Shown here: positions 8,157 through 17,161 of the stretch, piece after piece
Layout of the letters: every line of letters starts with the position of its first letter
How positions within the stretch are numbered: the first letter of the stretch is position 1
Assembly (NCBI RefSeq): GCF_019130065.1
Contig: NZ_JAHSPG010000004.1
Location: 1 to 64,000 of the forward strand
Reading direction: 5' to 3'
DNA length: 64,000 nt
From: Pinibacter aurantiacus
GTDB lineage: Bacteria; Bacteroidota; Bacteroidia; Chitinophagales; Chitinophagaceae
Program-made: the position numbers and the translations under genes
The notes under the pieces: model-generated
The model's database searches: none
What the model was told of the DNA's origin: nothing
What the model saw: the letters and a program-made list of their open reading frames with translations, nothing else

Positions 8157-8924
8157 ATGAAGATTGCAACTTATAATGTGAATGGTGTGAATGGCCGGCT
8201 GCCGGTTTTACTACGTTGGCTGGAAGAATCGAAGCCTGATGTTGTTTGCTTGCAGGAATTGAAAGCGCCCCAGGAAAAGTTTCCTGAGCAGGCAATTAAA
8301 GATGCGGGATATAACTGCATTTGGCATGGGCAAAAAAGCTGGAACGGTGTTGCTATTCTTTCGCGCAAACATGCTATAGAGGAGGTTTGCAGGGCGCTCC
8401 CCGGCGATCCTGAAGATTTGCACAGCCGTTATATCGAAGCAAAAATTGATGGCATTACGATCGGTTGTTTGTATTTGCCCAATGGCAATCCTGCACCCGG
8501 CCCCAAACTAGATTATAAGATGGCATGGTTCAAAAGATTGACTGCGCATGCAAAGGATCTGTTGTCGCGTGGCGAACCAACGATCCTCACCGGTGACTAT
8601 AACGTGATGCCCACGGAGCTTGACGTTTACAAACCGGAGAAATGGGTGGATGATGCGTTGTTTCGTCCAGAGGTGCGTGAGGCATTTCACACATTGGTGG
8701 CGCAGGGCTGGACGGATGCGTTGCGCAAATTGCATCCGGGCGAAAAGATTTATACTTTCTGGGATTATTTCCGCAATGCATTTGGCAGGGATGCGGGTTT
8801 GCGTATTGATCACTTTTTATTAAGTTCTCATTTCGATAAAAAATTAAAATCTGCTGGGGTCGATAAATATGTGAGGGGTTGGGAAAAGTCGAGTGACCAT
8901 GCTCCGGTGTGGATTGAAATTTAA
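8157..8924 (+). CDS. xth: Exodeoxyribonuclease III / AP endonuclease
   Basis: This 255-residue protein of the exonuclease III family repairs abasic sites and trims 3' ends of DNA. Visible motifs are the opening KIATYNVNGVNGRLP with the metal-site Asn, LQELKAPQ with the metal-binding Glu (about residue 34), GCLYLPNGNP, the catalytic TGDYNVMP (Asp/Asn), RIDHFLLS and the terminal SSDHAPVWIEI with the catalytic His. Length and order match the bacterial family. It is cytoplasmic, with no signal peptide. It is convergent with the GH30 gene across a palindrome-rich gap. The start at 8157 gives the canonical family N-terminus. Confidence 0.95.
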   Translation: MKIATYNVNGVNGRLPVLLRWLEESKPDVVCLQELKAPQEKFPEQAIKDAGYNCIWHGQKSWNGVAILSRKHAIEEVCRALPGDPEDLHSRYIEAKIDGITIGCLYLPNGNPAPGPKLDYKMAWFKRLTAHAKDLLSRGEPTILTGDYNVMPTELDVYKPEKWVDDALFRPEVREAFHTLVAQGWTDALRKLHPGEKIYTFWDYFRNAFGRDAGLRIDHFLLSSHFDKKLKSAGVDKYVRGWEKSSDHAPVWIEI

Positions 8925-9157
8925 TGACTGAATAACTGAATAACTGAGTAACTGAATACCGCTCTGCAAGGCTTGTAGCCTTGCAGCTTCACTCTGTTGC
9001 TTGTGGCAACAACATCAAATAAATATTGCCAAAGGCAATAAAATAAAACTGCAAGGTACAAGCCTTGCAGAGCGATATGACGCCTAACGCTTAACGCAGA
9101 AACTCTGCGGTTGGCGTTAGGCGTTTAGCGTTGGGCGTTGGGCGTTTAGCATTTTCA
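8925..9157. repeat. Convergent gap with nested word palindromes
   Basis: ACTGAATA words (8925-8958) are followed by a large palindrome: 8960-8985 pairs with 9050-9074, differing by one base insertion. Inside it lie two small hairpins, GTTGC-TTGT-GCAAC-type (about 8996-9010) and ATTGCC-AAA-GGCAAT (about 9025-9039). A second palindrome follows at about 9079-9122 (GCCTAACGC and GCGTTAGGC), then GCGTTGG words to about 9148. Its place between convergent genes would suit a bidirectional terminator. Confidence 0.75.
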
Positions 9158-10561
9158 CTACCACACGAATGTTGCTGCGGCTCCTTTTGCTAACGAGCTT
9201 TTGAAGGTTTTTACCCCATCATTAACAGAGAATTCTTGCGTCTGCTCAGATTCATTTAACACGATGAGTACTTTCCTGCCATCTGTTGTTTTGAATGCAA
9301 CGTTTGCCAAACCTTGCGGCTCATCCGACGCAATTCTTACAGAACCGGGGCGCACAAATTTTGAAGCTTGGGCAATGATGTAATAAGCAGGATTTCTTTT
9401 TACATTGTTTCCATCAATTGTTACAGCACCCAAGCATTCTGTACAACCTCCCGGTGTATGTGGTTGCCATTGCGAGTTGGCGGCAAGGTTCCACTCCAGC
9501 GCGGTTTTGCACCAGTTGCGCATGGTTCCGATGATCACGTTCTTTGTGTGCCATTTAAAGTCTACCGGCATGTCGCCCGGGGCACCTACCCACTCTTCCG
9601 TGAAGTACAGATTTTTTGCAGGAAACGCGTCGTGCAACATGGAGAGTGTGTCGATGGGACCTGCATACAAATGAAAGGCAGCACCATCAACATATTGCGC
9701 TGCTTCTTTATCATTGTAGATAGTCACGGGATAGTCAGGTCTGTCGCAGTTGTGATCGTACACAATTATTTTGGTGGCAATATTGTTTGCCCTAAATGCC
9801 GGACCAAGACTTTGCTTAATAAAATCTGCCTGTTCATTTGCCTGCATCAAAAGGCTCGGATTATTGCCGGGATGCAGTGGTTCGTTCTGTACAGTAATAA
9901 CATCGATGGTGATGCCTTCTGCCTTCATGGCTTGTATGTACTTCACGAAATATTTTGCGTAGGCGTTGTAATATTCTTTTTTTAAACTTCCGCCTTTGGA
10001 GTTGTTGTTGGTTTTCATCCAGGTTGGTGGTGACCATGGCGAACCAAGAATTTTGATGGAAGGATTAATGGCTAAAATCTCTTTTAGCATAGGAATAAGA
10101 AATTGTTTGTCCGGCGCGATGCTAAACTTTTGCATTGCGGTATCTGTTTCACTTGACGGCAAATCATTGTAAGAAAAAACTTTTGCGTCCAGATCAGACG
10201 CTCCGATACTTAGCCTCAAATAACTCACGCCGATGTTGTTGGCATCCGTTGCGAACAATTCTTTCAACAATGCTGCACGATCAGCTTTATTCATATTGTA
10301 CAAATGAAAGGCACTGCCTCCCGTTAAGCAATAGCCAAAGCCATCAATGGTTTGATATGTTTTAGAAACATCAACATGAATAGTTGCTTCATTTCCGCTT
10401 GCTGATGCAATAACCGTATTATCTTTTTTCTGAAATAAAATTCCGGCTGCTGGATCAGTGGTCCATACTTCTACATGCCCTTTACCATTGCCGCTGGGAT
10501 GTATTTTGTGCGAACAACCAAGTAAACAGGCGAATGCAAAAAATAAACTAAGTCTCTTCAT
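9158..10561 (-). CDS. GH30 glycosidase lipoprotein
   Basis: This 467-residue protein starts at the ATG at 10561, giving a lipoprotein signal MKRLSLFFAFACLLGC. The 19-residue upstream extension is not needed. The GH30 clan-A barrel is visible: IDGFGYCLTGGSA near the N-terminus, SYLRLSIGASD, LGSPWSPPTWMKTN, the acid/base E227 in VITVQNEPLHPG, and the nucleophile E322 in LYFTEEWVG. A C-terminal beta-domain closes the protein (SEQTQEFSVNDG). GH30 members cut beta-1,6-glucan, glucosylceramide or xylan; together with SusC/SusD upstream, a beta-glucan substrate is plausible but unproven. It is probably lipid-anchored. A long palindrome (10662-10754) separates it from the SusD gene and may lower its expression. 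Confidence 0.92.
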   Translation of the reverse strand: MKRLSLFFAFACLLGCSHKIHPSGNGKGHVEVWTTDPAAGILFQKKDNTVIASASGNEATIHVDVSKTYQTIDGFGYCLTGGSAFHLYNMNKADRAALLKELFATDANNIGVSYLRLSIGASDLDAKVFSYNDLPSSETDTAMQKFSIAPDKQFLIPMLKEILAINPSIKILGSPWSPPTWMKTNNNSKGGSLKKEYYNAYAKYFVKYIQAMKAEGITIDVITVQNEPLHPGNNPSLLMQANEQADFIKQSLGPAFRANNIATKIIVYDHNCDRPDYPVTIYNDKEAAQYVDGAAFHLYAGPIDTLSMLHDAFPAKNLYFTEEWVGAPGDMPVDFKWHTKNVIIGTMRNWCKTALEWNLAANSQWQPHTPGGCTECLGAVTIDGNNVKRNPAYYIIAQASKFVRPGSVRIASDEPQGLANVAFKTTDGRKVLIVLNESEQTQEFSVNDGVKTFKSSLAKGAAATFVW

Positions 10562-10661
10562 TATGTTCGTTTGATTTATCACTACGACACCGAAAATGGG
10601 AAACCATACTCTATACAACTACGGCGTACGAACGTTGCGGAGCTTAAGACTCGACTCTTAC

Positions 10662-10754
10662 CAATAAGGCACTAAGAACACTAAGCTTCACTAAGAAGTA
10701 CAAAGCAAGCAGAGGCATTCCTTAGTGAGGCTTAGTGTTCTTAGCGCCTTAGTG
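10662..10754. repeat. 34-bp imperfect palindrome, ACTAAG words
   Basis: Arms 10662-10695 and 10721-10754 are complementary over 34 bases with three mismatches. They are built from CACTAAG/CTTAGTG words like the palindrome at 1826-1915 but not identical to it. It lies between SusD and GH30 in the same transcript direction. Confidence 0.8.
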
Positions 10755-10788
10755 GTGAATCTTGGGCGCCAATTCGTACATCCAAACA

Positions 10789-12261
10789 TCAATATCCTTC
10801 GTTCTGTACCAGCAACGGGTTCAAATCTATTTGCGCCTGAGGTATTGGCATTAACAAACGATACGGCTGAACATTGTAGTTCAGGTTGTTGCCATTTCCA
10901 TCTGTTTGCGCATTCATTGTGGTTAGTGCTTTTCCAGTCCTTAACAGGTCATACCATCTATGCCCTTCAAATGCAAGTTCCAATCTCCTTTCGTTAGCAA
11001 TGATAGCGTTCGCATCGTCTGCACTCGCTGCCGTTTTAGGATTGAGTTTTACTCTTGCTCTAATCTGGTTCACTATAGTCATTGCTCCGTTAATATCACC
11101 TTTTGCTACAAGGGCTTCCGCTTTCAACAAAAGAATGTCGGGCAGCCTAATCATGTAAAAATCATTTGTCCCATCATACGGGTCATTGTATTTAACAGTG
11201 AATGGATATCTTGTCAGATTCCAGTGCGGGTCAGTCCAGTGACCTGAAATATCCGAAAACGAAATTGTTGCATTTTCGCGGATGCTGTCACCTTCACTTT
11301 CAAACGTACGTACCAGGTCATTCGATGGAGTATTGAATTTTTTCCAGTCTGTTCCTATGAACTGACTTGGAATCCAGTTACCGATTACGTTCCATCCTTC
11401 ATAGTTCAACTCCCAGATGGCTTCGCTGTTGTTTTTATGATTGTTATCCCAAAGCTGCCTGTAGTCTGGCAACATTGTATAATTGGGAATTGTTTGATCG
11501 GCGTAGTACGCCACAGAATCCCAATTCTTTGTTGGCATAGATGCATATACTTTTGCCAGCACGGCATTAACTATGCCAATGGTGATGGTCATTTTAGTCT
11601 CACCCTGGTTCACGGGTCTTACACCGCTTCTTGCAAACCACAGGTCGCTTAAAATGGCCATGTATACAGAGTCAGTTGATGACTGTGGGACGATGGTAGA
11701 ATTGAGCAAGGTTTCTGCCGTTTTTGTATCGGCAGGCTCCAGAAGCAATGGCACACGACCATACAATCTTGCCAAATCAAAATACGCAAATGCTCTCAGA
11801 AAACGAGCTTCTCCCAACATTTGATTTTTTCTTGCGGCGGTCAGTGCCGGATCCACACATCTTGCTATTTGATCCACGGTTATGTTGATACGACCAATGA
11901 TGCCGTATGCATCTTTCCAGTCACGGGCCACATTTCCATTTAATGAGTTGGCAGTGAACAGATCCAATGTGATGTTATCTGTATTATCACCTCCTGCATA
12001 GGCGTTATCCGAAATCGCATCGCCGTTTGTAATTCTATCGAGCACGTTAAACTCAAGTCCGTAATCGTAACCTCTGAATGTTGTGTAAATTCCAGCGATC
12101 TGATCCTCTGCTTCTGATGCGGATATTGTTGTGCTGTCCTGGGGTCTGACTATTTGTGTAACGGGCTGCTTGTCCAGCACTTTTGAGCAACCGGTGAAAA
12201 TGGAAGCAGCAATAATTACTAAAGCAATGCTACTTGATATACTGATTTTATATTTTTTCAT
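10789..12261 (-). CDS. SusD/RagB family glycan-binding lipoprotein
   Basis: This 490-residue protein starts at the ATG at 12261, giving MKKYKISISSSIALVII and a lipobox FTGC at about residues 22-25. It is the surface-exposed lid subunit of a SusC/SusD import complex. Family marks are CSKVLDKQPVTQ after the lipobox, helical TPR-like segments such as ARFLRAFAYFDLARLYGRVPLL, a middle region rich in aromatics, and the C-terminal RRLELAFEGHRWYDLLRTGKA with the ending PIPQAQIDLNPLLVQNEGY. It follows SusC by 37 bases and precedes GH30. The ligand is probably the glycan fragment released by the GH30 enzyme. Confidence 0.95.
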   Translation of the reverse strand: MKKYKISISSSIALVIIAASIFTGCSKVLDKQPVTQIVRPQDSTTISASEAEDQIAGIYTTFRGYDYGLEFNVLDRITNGDAISDNAYAGGDNTDNITLDLFTANSLNGNVARDWKDAYGIIGRINITVDQIARCVDPALTAARKNQMLGEARFLRAFAYFDLARLYGRVPLLLEPADTKTAETLLNSTIVPQSSTDSVYMAILSDLWFARSGVRPVNQGETKMTITIGIVNAVLAKVYASMPTKNWDSVAYYADQTIPNYTMLPDYRQLWDNNHKNNSEAIWELNYEGWNVIGNWIPSQFIGTDWKKFNTPSNDLVRTFESEGDSIRENATISFSDISGHWTDPHWNLTRYPFTVKYNDPYDGTNDFYMIRLPDILLLKAEALVAKGDINGAMTIVNQIRARVKLNPKTAASADDANAIIANERRLELAFEGHRWYDLLRTGKALTTMNAQTDGNGNNLNYNVQPYRLLMPIPQAQIDLNPLLVQNEGY

Positions 12262-12298
12262 AACGACAATTTTTATCCCAATGCAAAACACCGGGAAA

Positions 12299-15200
12299 TT
12301 ATTTGAGTGACAGATTCAAACCAAACAAAATCATCTTCGGCTGAGGGTATGCACCATAATCCACGCCTATGGAAACGTTCCTGTTATCAATGTCAGGAGC
12401 GCCAGTACTGGTAACTGCGGTGCCATAGGTACTCACTTCCGGATCAAACCCTTTGTACTTTGTAATAGTGATGAGGTTTTGACCAGATACATACACTGAT
12501 GCAGCACTCAGGCCAATATGGCTAAGCACTTTGGGATCTATCCTATAAGCCAGTGTGATCGTCTTAAAACGCAGATAAGAACCGTTTTCAAGGAAGCGTG
12601 TTGATATCTGGCTGTTATCATTACTGTTTGCTTTAATACCTGGCATGTCGGTCACATCGCCCGGATTCTGCCACCGGCTAAGCACTGCTGTGCTTTGATT
12701 GCGGGAGTCCTTCATACCTTCTGTTTCGACTCTTACACCATTGAATATTTTATTGCCCTGTGAGCCCTGGAAGAATATGGTAAGATCAAAATTTTTGTAA
12801 GTAAGATTGTTCGTCATTCCATAAATAAAATCCGGTTGTGCGCTACCTATTAACCTTCTGTCAGATGCTTTAATGCCTGAGTAATTCGTTGGTTTACCTT
12901 CTGATGAGAGATACAACTGATCACCAGTTTGCGGATCTACACCAGCAGCAACATAGCCGTAAAATTCGCCTAATCCATACCCTTGTACAAGCGCTATTGA
13001 ATTTCCTCTTTCATAAATACTGCCATAAATATTCATGAAGGTGATGTCATTACCAATGCTTGTTACTTTATTTTTATTAAATGAAATATTGAAGTCTGTT
13101 GACCACGTAAAATCTTTCTTCACAATGTTCTTGCTGGATATTAAAAACTCCGCGCCTTTGTTTTCCATATTTCCCATATTCAGTAAAATACTTTCAACAA
13201 TCTGTGAGGACAATGGAACTCTTACAAGAACATTTTTTGTTTTCTTAATATAAAAGTCGCCGGTAAAAGTTAACCTGCCACTCAGGAAAGTCGCATCAAC
13301 ACCAATGTTTGTCTGAGTGGTTGTCTCCCAGGTTAAATCCTGGGCTGCAATAGTGGCGGCATAAGGATTGCCAGTTGCAGCATCAATATTATTCAGAGAC
13401 AAATATTCATAACTGCCCACACCTTCCTGGTTACCATTTTGACCCCAGCCCGCTCTCAATTTCAGATCCGAAACGACATTCACATCTTTCATGAATTTTT
13501 CCTGGGAGATTCTCCATCCTGCCGATACAGAAGGAAAGGTCGCATTTCGATTGCCTGGTGCAAATCTTGAAGAATGATCTGACCGCAAATTTGCCTGCAA
13601 TAAATATTTTCCTGCATAATCATAGGTAATACGGCCAAGATAAGACACAAGCCCCCACTCATCTATTGATTTAGTACTTGCCTGCTTAGTTTGTGTAAGC
13701 ATATACATTTCATCCCAGGATTTATGCCGGTATGCGGTGTCGAGTTTGCTTCCGGAAATGTAGGTTTGGTCATACTTGGATTCCTGCACCGTATAACCCG
13801 CCATTGCCATGAAATGATGTTGTCCCACAGCCTTTGTGTAACTTAAAGTTTGTTCACCCAACCACACAAATTCAGTGTACTTTGTTTGATTCAGTTGTCC
13901 TTGTGTAGATTGTCCATAGGTTGTTAAATACGGATCAAGGAAAAAACTTTTTTCATAGTTGGTATAATCAATACCCCAACTTGAGCGGAACAATAACCCT
14001 TTTGCCAATCTAACATCGGCAGCTAAACTTGAAACCATTCTGTCCGTTACGCTTCTGGTGTATTGTCCGTCAATGGCGCCTAACGGGTTTTGCCAGCCTG
14101 AGAAAGGATTTAGACCAATGGTCCCGTCAGCATTATACTTCGGCACAGTAGGCGGGGTTGCCAACGCACTCAATACCACCCCTCCTCTTGCAACACCTGT
14201 ATTATCTGTTACGTCGTTGCTATGGCTTCTCGTAATGATGGTATTAGTTGACAAGGTTAACCAGTCAGCGGCCTTGGTTGTCAAATTAACTCTTCCGGTT
14301 AAGCGATCAAATTTTGCCGGCTTGATGGTACCCACCTGGTCGTTATAACCCAATGAAATATAGTGTTGTGTTTTTTCACTTCCTCCGGAAAATGACAACT
14401 GATAGTTTTGTTGATTTCCTTTTCTGAACACTTCATCCGGCCAGTTGATGTTGTTGGCATTCACCATTGAATCTGTGATGGAATTAGGTCCCAAAACCTT
14501 GTTTGCATAATCCTGGTATTGTTTTGCATTCAGCACATCTAATTTTTTGGTGGTGGATGATGTACCATAGTAAGCACTGAAATCAATTCTTGATTTTCCT
14601 GCAACGCCCTTTTTCGTTGTAATAACAACAACGCCATTCGCGGCACGCGTACCATAAATAGAAGCAGATGCAGCGTCTTTAAGAATGCTGATTGATTCAA
14701 TATCATTTGTTGTGTAGGCGGAAATGTCTGTCATAGGCACACCATCAACGACATACAGCGGTTCATTACCGGCACTGATGGAAGAAGAACCTCTCACGCG
14801 AATAGTCAGGCCAGCACCGGGTTTTCCTGAGTTGGACACCACCTGCACGCCTGCAGCTTTACCCTGCAAAGCTTCACCGGCATTTACCAGAGGCCTGTTG
14901 GCCATGTCTGCGGCAGTTACAACAGACACAGAACCTGTAAGATCTTTTTTGCGTTGACTGCCATAACCAACCACCACTATCTGTTCGAGTTGTTTGTTAG
15001 AAATAGCAAGTTGAACAACGATGTTGGTTTGCCCCGCTATTGCCACCTCCTTGTTTTCATAACCAACATATGAGAAAACCAATACACCATCGGCAGGAGC
15101 ATTGATACGAAAAGCACCCTTCATGTCTGAGGATACTCCGTTGTTGGTTCCCTTTACTGTTACAGTTACGCCTGCCAAAGGCTGTTGGTTTTCACCGACT

Positions 15201-15607
15201 ATTGTACCGGTTATTACATCAGCTTTGTAAGTGTCTGCTTCTGTTTTGGCAAGAATTACCACGAGTTTATTGTCAAGCAGGCGATACGCGAATTCTGTAT
15301 TTTGAAACAACTTGTTCATTGCCTCTTCAAAACTCTGATCGTGTACACTATAGTCCACTTTTTTACTTAGTGAAGAATTGAGATTATAGTTATACAGGAA
15401 ACGTACATCTGCCTGTTTTTCGAGAAGGGTTAAAATGTTTTTGATCTCTGTTTGCTGTACCTTAAGTGTAATTCTTTGTCCGAACACACCTTCGGCATGT
15501 ATCTGATAAGCAGTGAATAGCGTAAGGAAAATAATCATTTTCATAACAAGCAAGCATTTGACAAGCACGGTGTGCCGGTACCTGGAGACAGGTCCATTTT
15601 TTTTCAT
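12299..15607 (-). CDS. SusC/RagA TonB-dependent transporter with STN domain
   Basis: This 1102-residue outer-membrane beta-barrel imports oligosaccharides using TonB energy. Order of domains: N-terminal signal anchor (about 15-40), STN domain (about 47-120; ITLKVQQTEIKNILTLLEK), carboxypeptidase-regulatory-like beta domain (about 135-210; GTIVGENQQPLAGVTVTVKG), plug (about 215-340; VVVGYGSQRKKDLTGSVSVV) and a 22-strand-type barrel to the end (DPEVSTYGTAV near the C-terminus). The STN domain allows signalling to the FecR anti-sigma factor encoded just upstream. The start at 15607 is preceded by a sequence shared with the SusC at 54874 (see the regulatory feature at 15605-15632). Confidence 0.95.
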   Translation of the reverse strand: MKKNGPVSRYRHTVLVKCLLVMKMIIFLTLFTAYQIHAEGVFGQRITLKVQQTEIKNILTLLEKQADVRFLYNYNLNSSLSKKVDYSVHDQSFEEAMNKLFQNTEFAYRLLDNKLVVILAKTEADTYKADVITGTIVGENQQPLAGVTVTVKGTNNGVSSDMKGAFRINAPADGVLVFSYVGYENKEVAIAGQTNIVVQLAISNKQLEQIVVVGYGSQRKKDLTGSVSVVTAADMANRPLVNAGEALQGKAAGVQVVSNSGKPGAGLTIRVRGSSSISAGNEPLYVVDGVPMTDISAYTTNDIESISILKDAASASIYGTRAANGVVVITTKKGVAGKSRIDFSAYYGTSSTTKKLDVLNAKQYQDYANKVLGPNSITDSMVNANNINWPDEVFRKGNQQNYQLSFSGGSEKTQHYISLGYNDQVGTIKPAKFDRLTGRVNLTTKAADWLTLSTNTIITRSHSNDVTDNTGVARGGVVLSALATPPTVPKYNADGTIGLNPFSGWQNPLGAIDGQYTRSVTDRMVSSLAADVRLAKGLLFRSSWGIDYTNYEKSFFLDPYLTTYGQSTQGQLNQTKYTEFVWLGEQTLSYTKAVGQHHFMAMAGYTVQESKYDQTYISGSKLDTAYRHKSWDEMYMLTQTKQASTKSIDEWGLVSYLGRITYDYAGKYLLQANLRSDHSSRFAPGNRNATFPSVSAGWRISQEKFMKDVNVVSDLKLRAGWGQNGNQEGVGSYEYLSLNNIDAATGNPYAATIAAQDLTWETTTQTNIGVDATFLSGRLTFTGDFYIKKTKNVLVRVPLSSQIVESILLNMGNMENKGAEFLISSKNIVKKDFTWSTDFNISFNKNKVTSIGNDITFMNIYGSIYERGNSIALVQGYGLGEFYGYVAAGVDPQTGDQLYLSSEGKPTNYSGIKASDRRLIGSAQPDFIYGMTNNLTYKNFDLTIFFQGSQGNKIFNGVRVETEGMKDSRNQSTAVLSRWQNPGDVTDMPGIKANSNDNSQISTRFLENGSYLRFKTITLAYRIDPKVLSHIGLSAASVYVSGQNLITITKYKGFDPEVSTYGTAVTSTGAPDIDNRNVSIGVDYGAYPQPKMILFGLNLSLK

Positions 15608-15632
15608 ACATTTGAAATTGTGGGTTTAACAA
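15605..15632 (-). promoter_or_regulatory. Conserved pre-start element of STN-type SusC genes
   Basis: Read on the minus strand, TTGTTAA begins the element and ATTTCAAATGTATG ends it at the start codon. The same 28-base window before the SusC at 54874 matches at 24 of 28 positions without gaps. It is absent before the STN-less SusC at 41308. It could be a translation signal or part of a sigma-dependent promoter. Confidence 0.6.
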
Positions 15633-15866
15633 TTGGAACGTACAATTGTCCAAGATTGCACGCCTCCGTTTAAGCCTTCGTTTTTCGGGGGCAACCTCGC
15701 TTTTTTCAACCTGTAATTTTTGCAAGAGATGCAGATTGTAAAAGCAGGTTTCCCTTTTTACGTAATAAATTTTTTAATGGTTCTTGTCGATAGTGTAATG
15801 TTTTGGTTTAAGTAATAAGTTTTGAGTTTGGATTAAAACAGCCGGCCCATAACGCCTATACAATCG

Positions 15867-16970
15867 CTAATAAATCACTACTTCGCTTCCATCAAAATTG
15901 TATTTAAAATCTGCTGTTAACTGCAAAGCTTTTAGCGCCTGCTCTATCGTTTCATTTTTAAATACACCCTTAAAGCGATAGGCGGCCACTTTTTCACTTT
16001 TGAATGTGATGCGCACATTAAACCAGCGTTCCATTTTTGCCGCCAACTCAGCAAATGTGTCTCCGTCAAAATAAAGTTTGTTGTACACCCAGGAAGTTTC
16101 CTTCATCACGCTGTCAGGTGCATTTGCAGATACGGATGTGATCATCATTTCCTGTTGCGGCGCTTTTGTGGTGGCTATTTTTTGCAAACTGTCAATAGAC
16201 TTTGTAAAAACAAGTTTTTCGTGCGGTTGCAGGATCACTTTTGGACCCATCGGCTCATTTGCTTTGACAACTTCTATCAACCCACGTACAAGTGTAGCTT
16301 CTATCGTTTGTTCGTGAGGATAAGATTTTACATTAAATGCCGTGCCAAGCACTTTGATGTCAATGCCCGTGGTGTGCACAATAAAGGGGCTTCCGGGGTT
16401 TTTTACCACATCAAAAAAAGCTTCGCCTTCAAGTTCTACCTCTCTTGTTTTTGTGTTGAAATTATTGTTGTAGGTAATTCTGCTTTCAGCGTTCAGCCAC
16501 ACCTTCGTACCATCTGGCAATGTAAGTCGCGATTTGGCGCCGCTTTTCGCTTTCACTTCGTTTTTATGAGGGGCCGTTTGGGCTATTTCTGCCTGAATAG
16601 GTTTTGGGGGAGTGTAGATATTGTAGCCAATAATCACAACCGCAGCCAACACAGCGGCGGCTACGCTCCATGCGTATATTTTCTTGCGGCCAATGTGGAA
16701 GATTTTTTTCGGTGCAGATTCGGGAGGTGCCTCTAATCCGGGGTTTTCTGTTTCGTCGGCCAGTGCAAGGATGTGGTTGAAATGTTCATCATCTTCATCA
16801 TACTTCACAATGGATGATTTTGTGGCCGACCAGAAGTTATTAAGCAATTCAAAGAAATATTGCTGCTCAGGATCTTTCCCCAACAGGTCAAACAATTCAT
16901 CCTGCTCCTGCTTTGAAGCCTCCTTGGACAAATACCTGGTAATTAAAACGGCAAGTCTTTCGTTCTGCAT
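15867..16970 (-). CDS. FecR family anti-sigma factor
   Basis: This 367-residue transmembrane regulator has a cytoplasmic N-terminal region (about 1-92) that should bind the sigma factor, one membrane helix at about 95-117 (AWSVAAAVLAAVVIIGYNIY), and the periplasmic FecR domain (about 140-250). FecR motifs include SRLTLPDGTKVWLNAES, EVELEGEAFFDV and IKVLGTAFNVKSY. A C-terminal DUF4974-type domain (about 295-367; FKGVFKNETIEQALKALQLT) contacts the STN domain of SusC. It sits between the FecI sigma gene and SusC, the canonical order. The gap to the sigma gene holds a long palindrome that may tune the ratio of anti-sigma to sigma. Confidence 0.95.
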   Translation of the reverse strand: MQNERLAVLITRYLSKEASKQEQDELFDLLGKDPEQQYFFELLNNFWSATKSSIVKYDEDDEHFNHILALADETENPGLEAPPESAPKKIFHIGRKKIYAWSVAAAVLAAVVIIGYNIYTPPKPIQAEIAQTAPHKNEVKAKSGAKSRLTLPDGTKVWLNAESRITYNNNFNTKTREVELEGEAFFDVVKNPGSPFIVHTTGIDIKVLGTAFNVKSYPHEQTIEATLVRGLIEVVKANEPMGPKVILQPHEKLVFTKSIDSLQKIATTKAPQQEMMITSVSANAPDSVMKETSWVYNKLYFDGDTFAELAAKMERWFNVRITFKSEKVAAYRFKGVFKNETIEQALKALQLTADFKYNFDGSEVVIY

Positions 16971-17052
16971 AGCGGTGTGTTACTATTACAGACAGGGAAA
17001 TGGGGAGATGACCTTAAAGGAGTTGAATATTTTTTTATTGCAGCTCGCAGAA

Positions 17053-17156
17053 GAATTAATAATTAATAATTAACAATTAATAGGTGCTGCAGGTAATGAA
17101 CTTTTGAACATTGTTTGGTGCAACTTTATTAATTCTTAATTATTAATTATTAATTC
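17053..17156. repeat. 29-bp palindrome of TTAATTAT words between sigma and anti-sigma genes
   Basis: Arms 17053-17081 and 17128-17156 are complementary over 29 bases with a single mismatch. They consist almost only of A and T in ATTAATTATTAATT words, with a 46-base loop. It falls inside the FecI-FecR transcript unless it terminates it. Confidence 0.8.
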
Positions 17157-17161
17157 GTCAG

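Noticed and set aside
9368-9985. 205-codon plus-strand frame opposite GH30
   Set aside because: Shadow of a well-supported GH30 coding frame.
1826-10754. CTTAGTG palindromes as insertion-sequence ends
   Set aside because: No transposase and no flanking target duplications between or around them; arms lie within 60 bases of each other.
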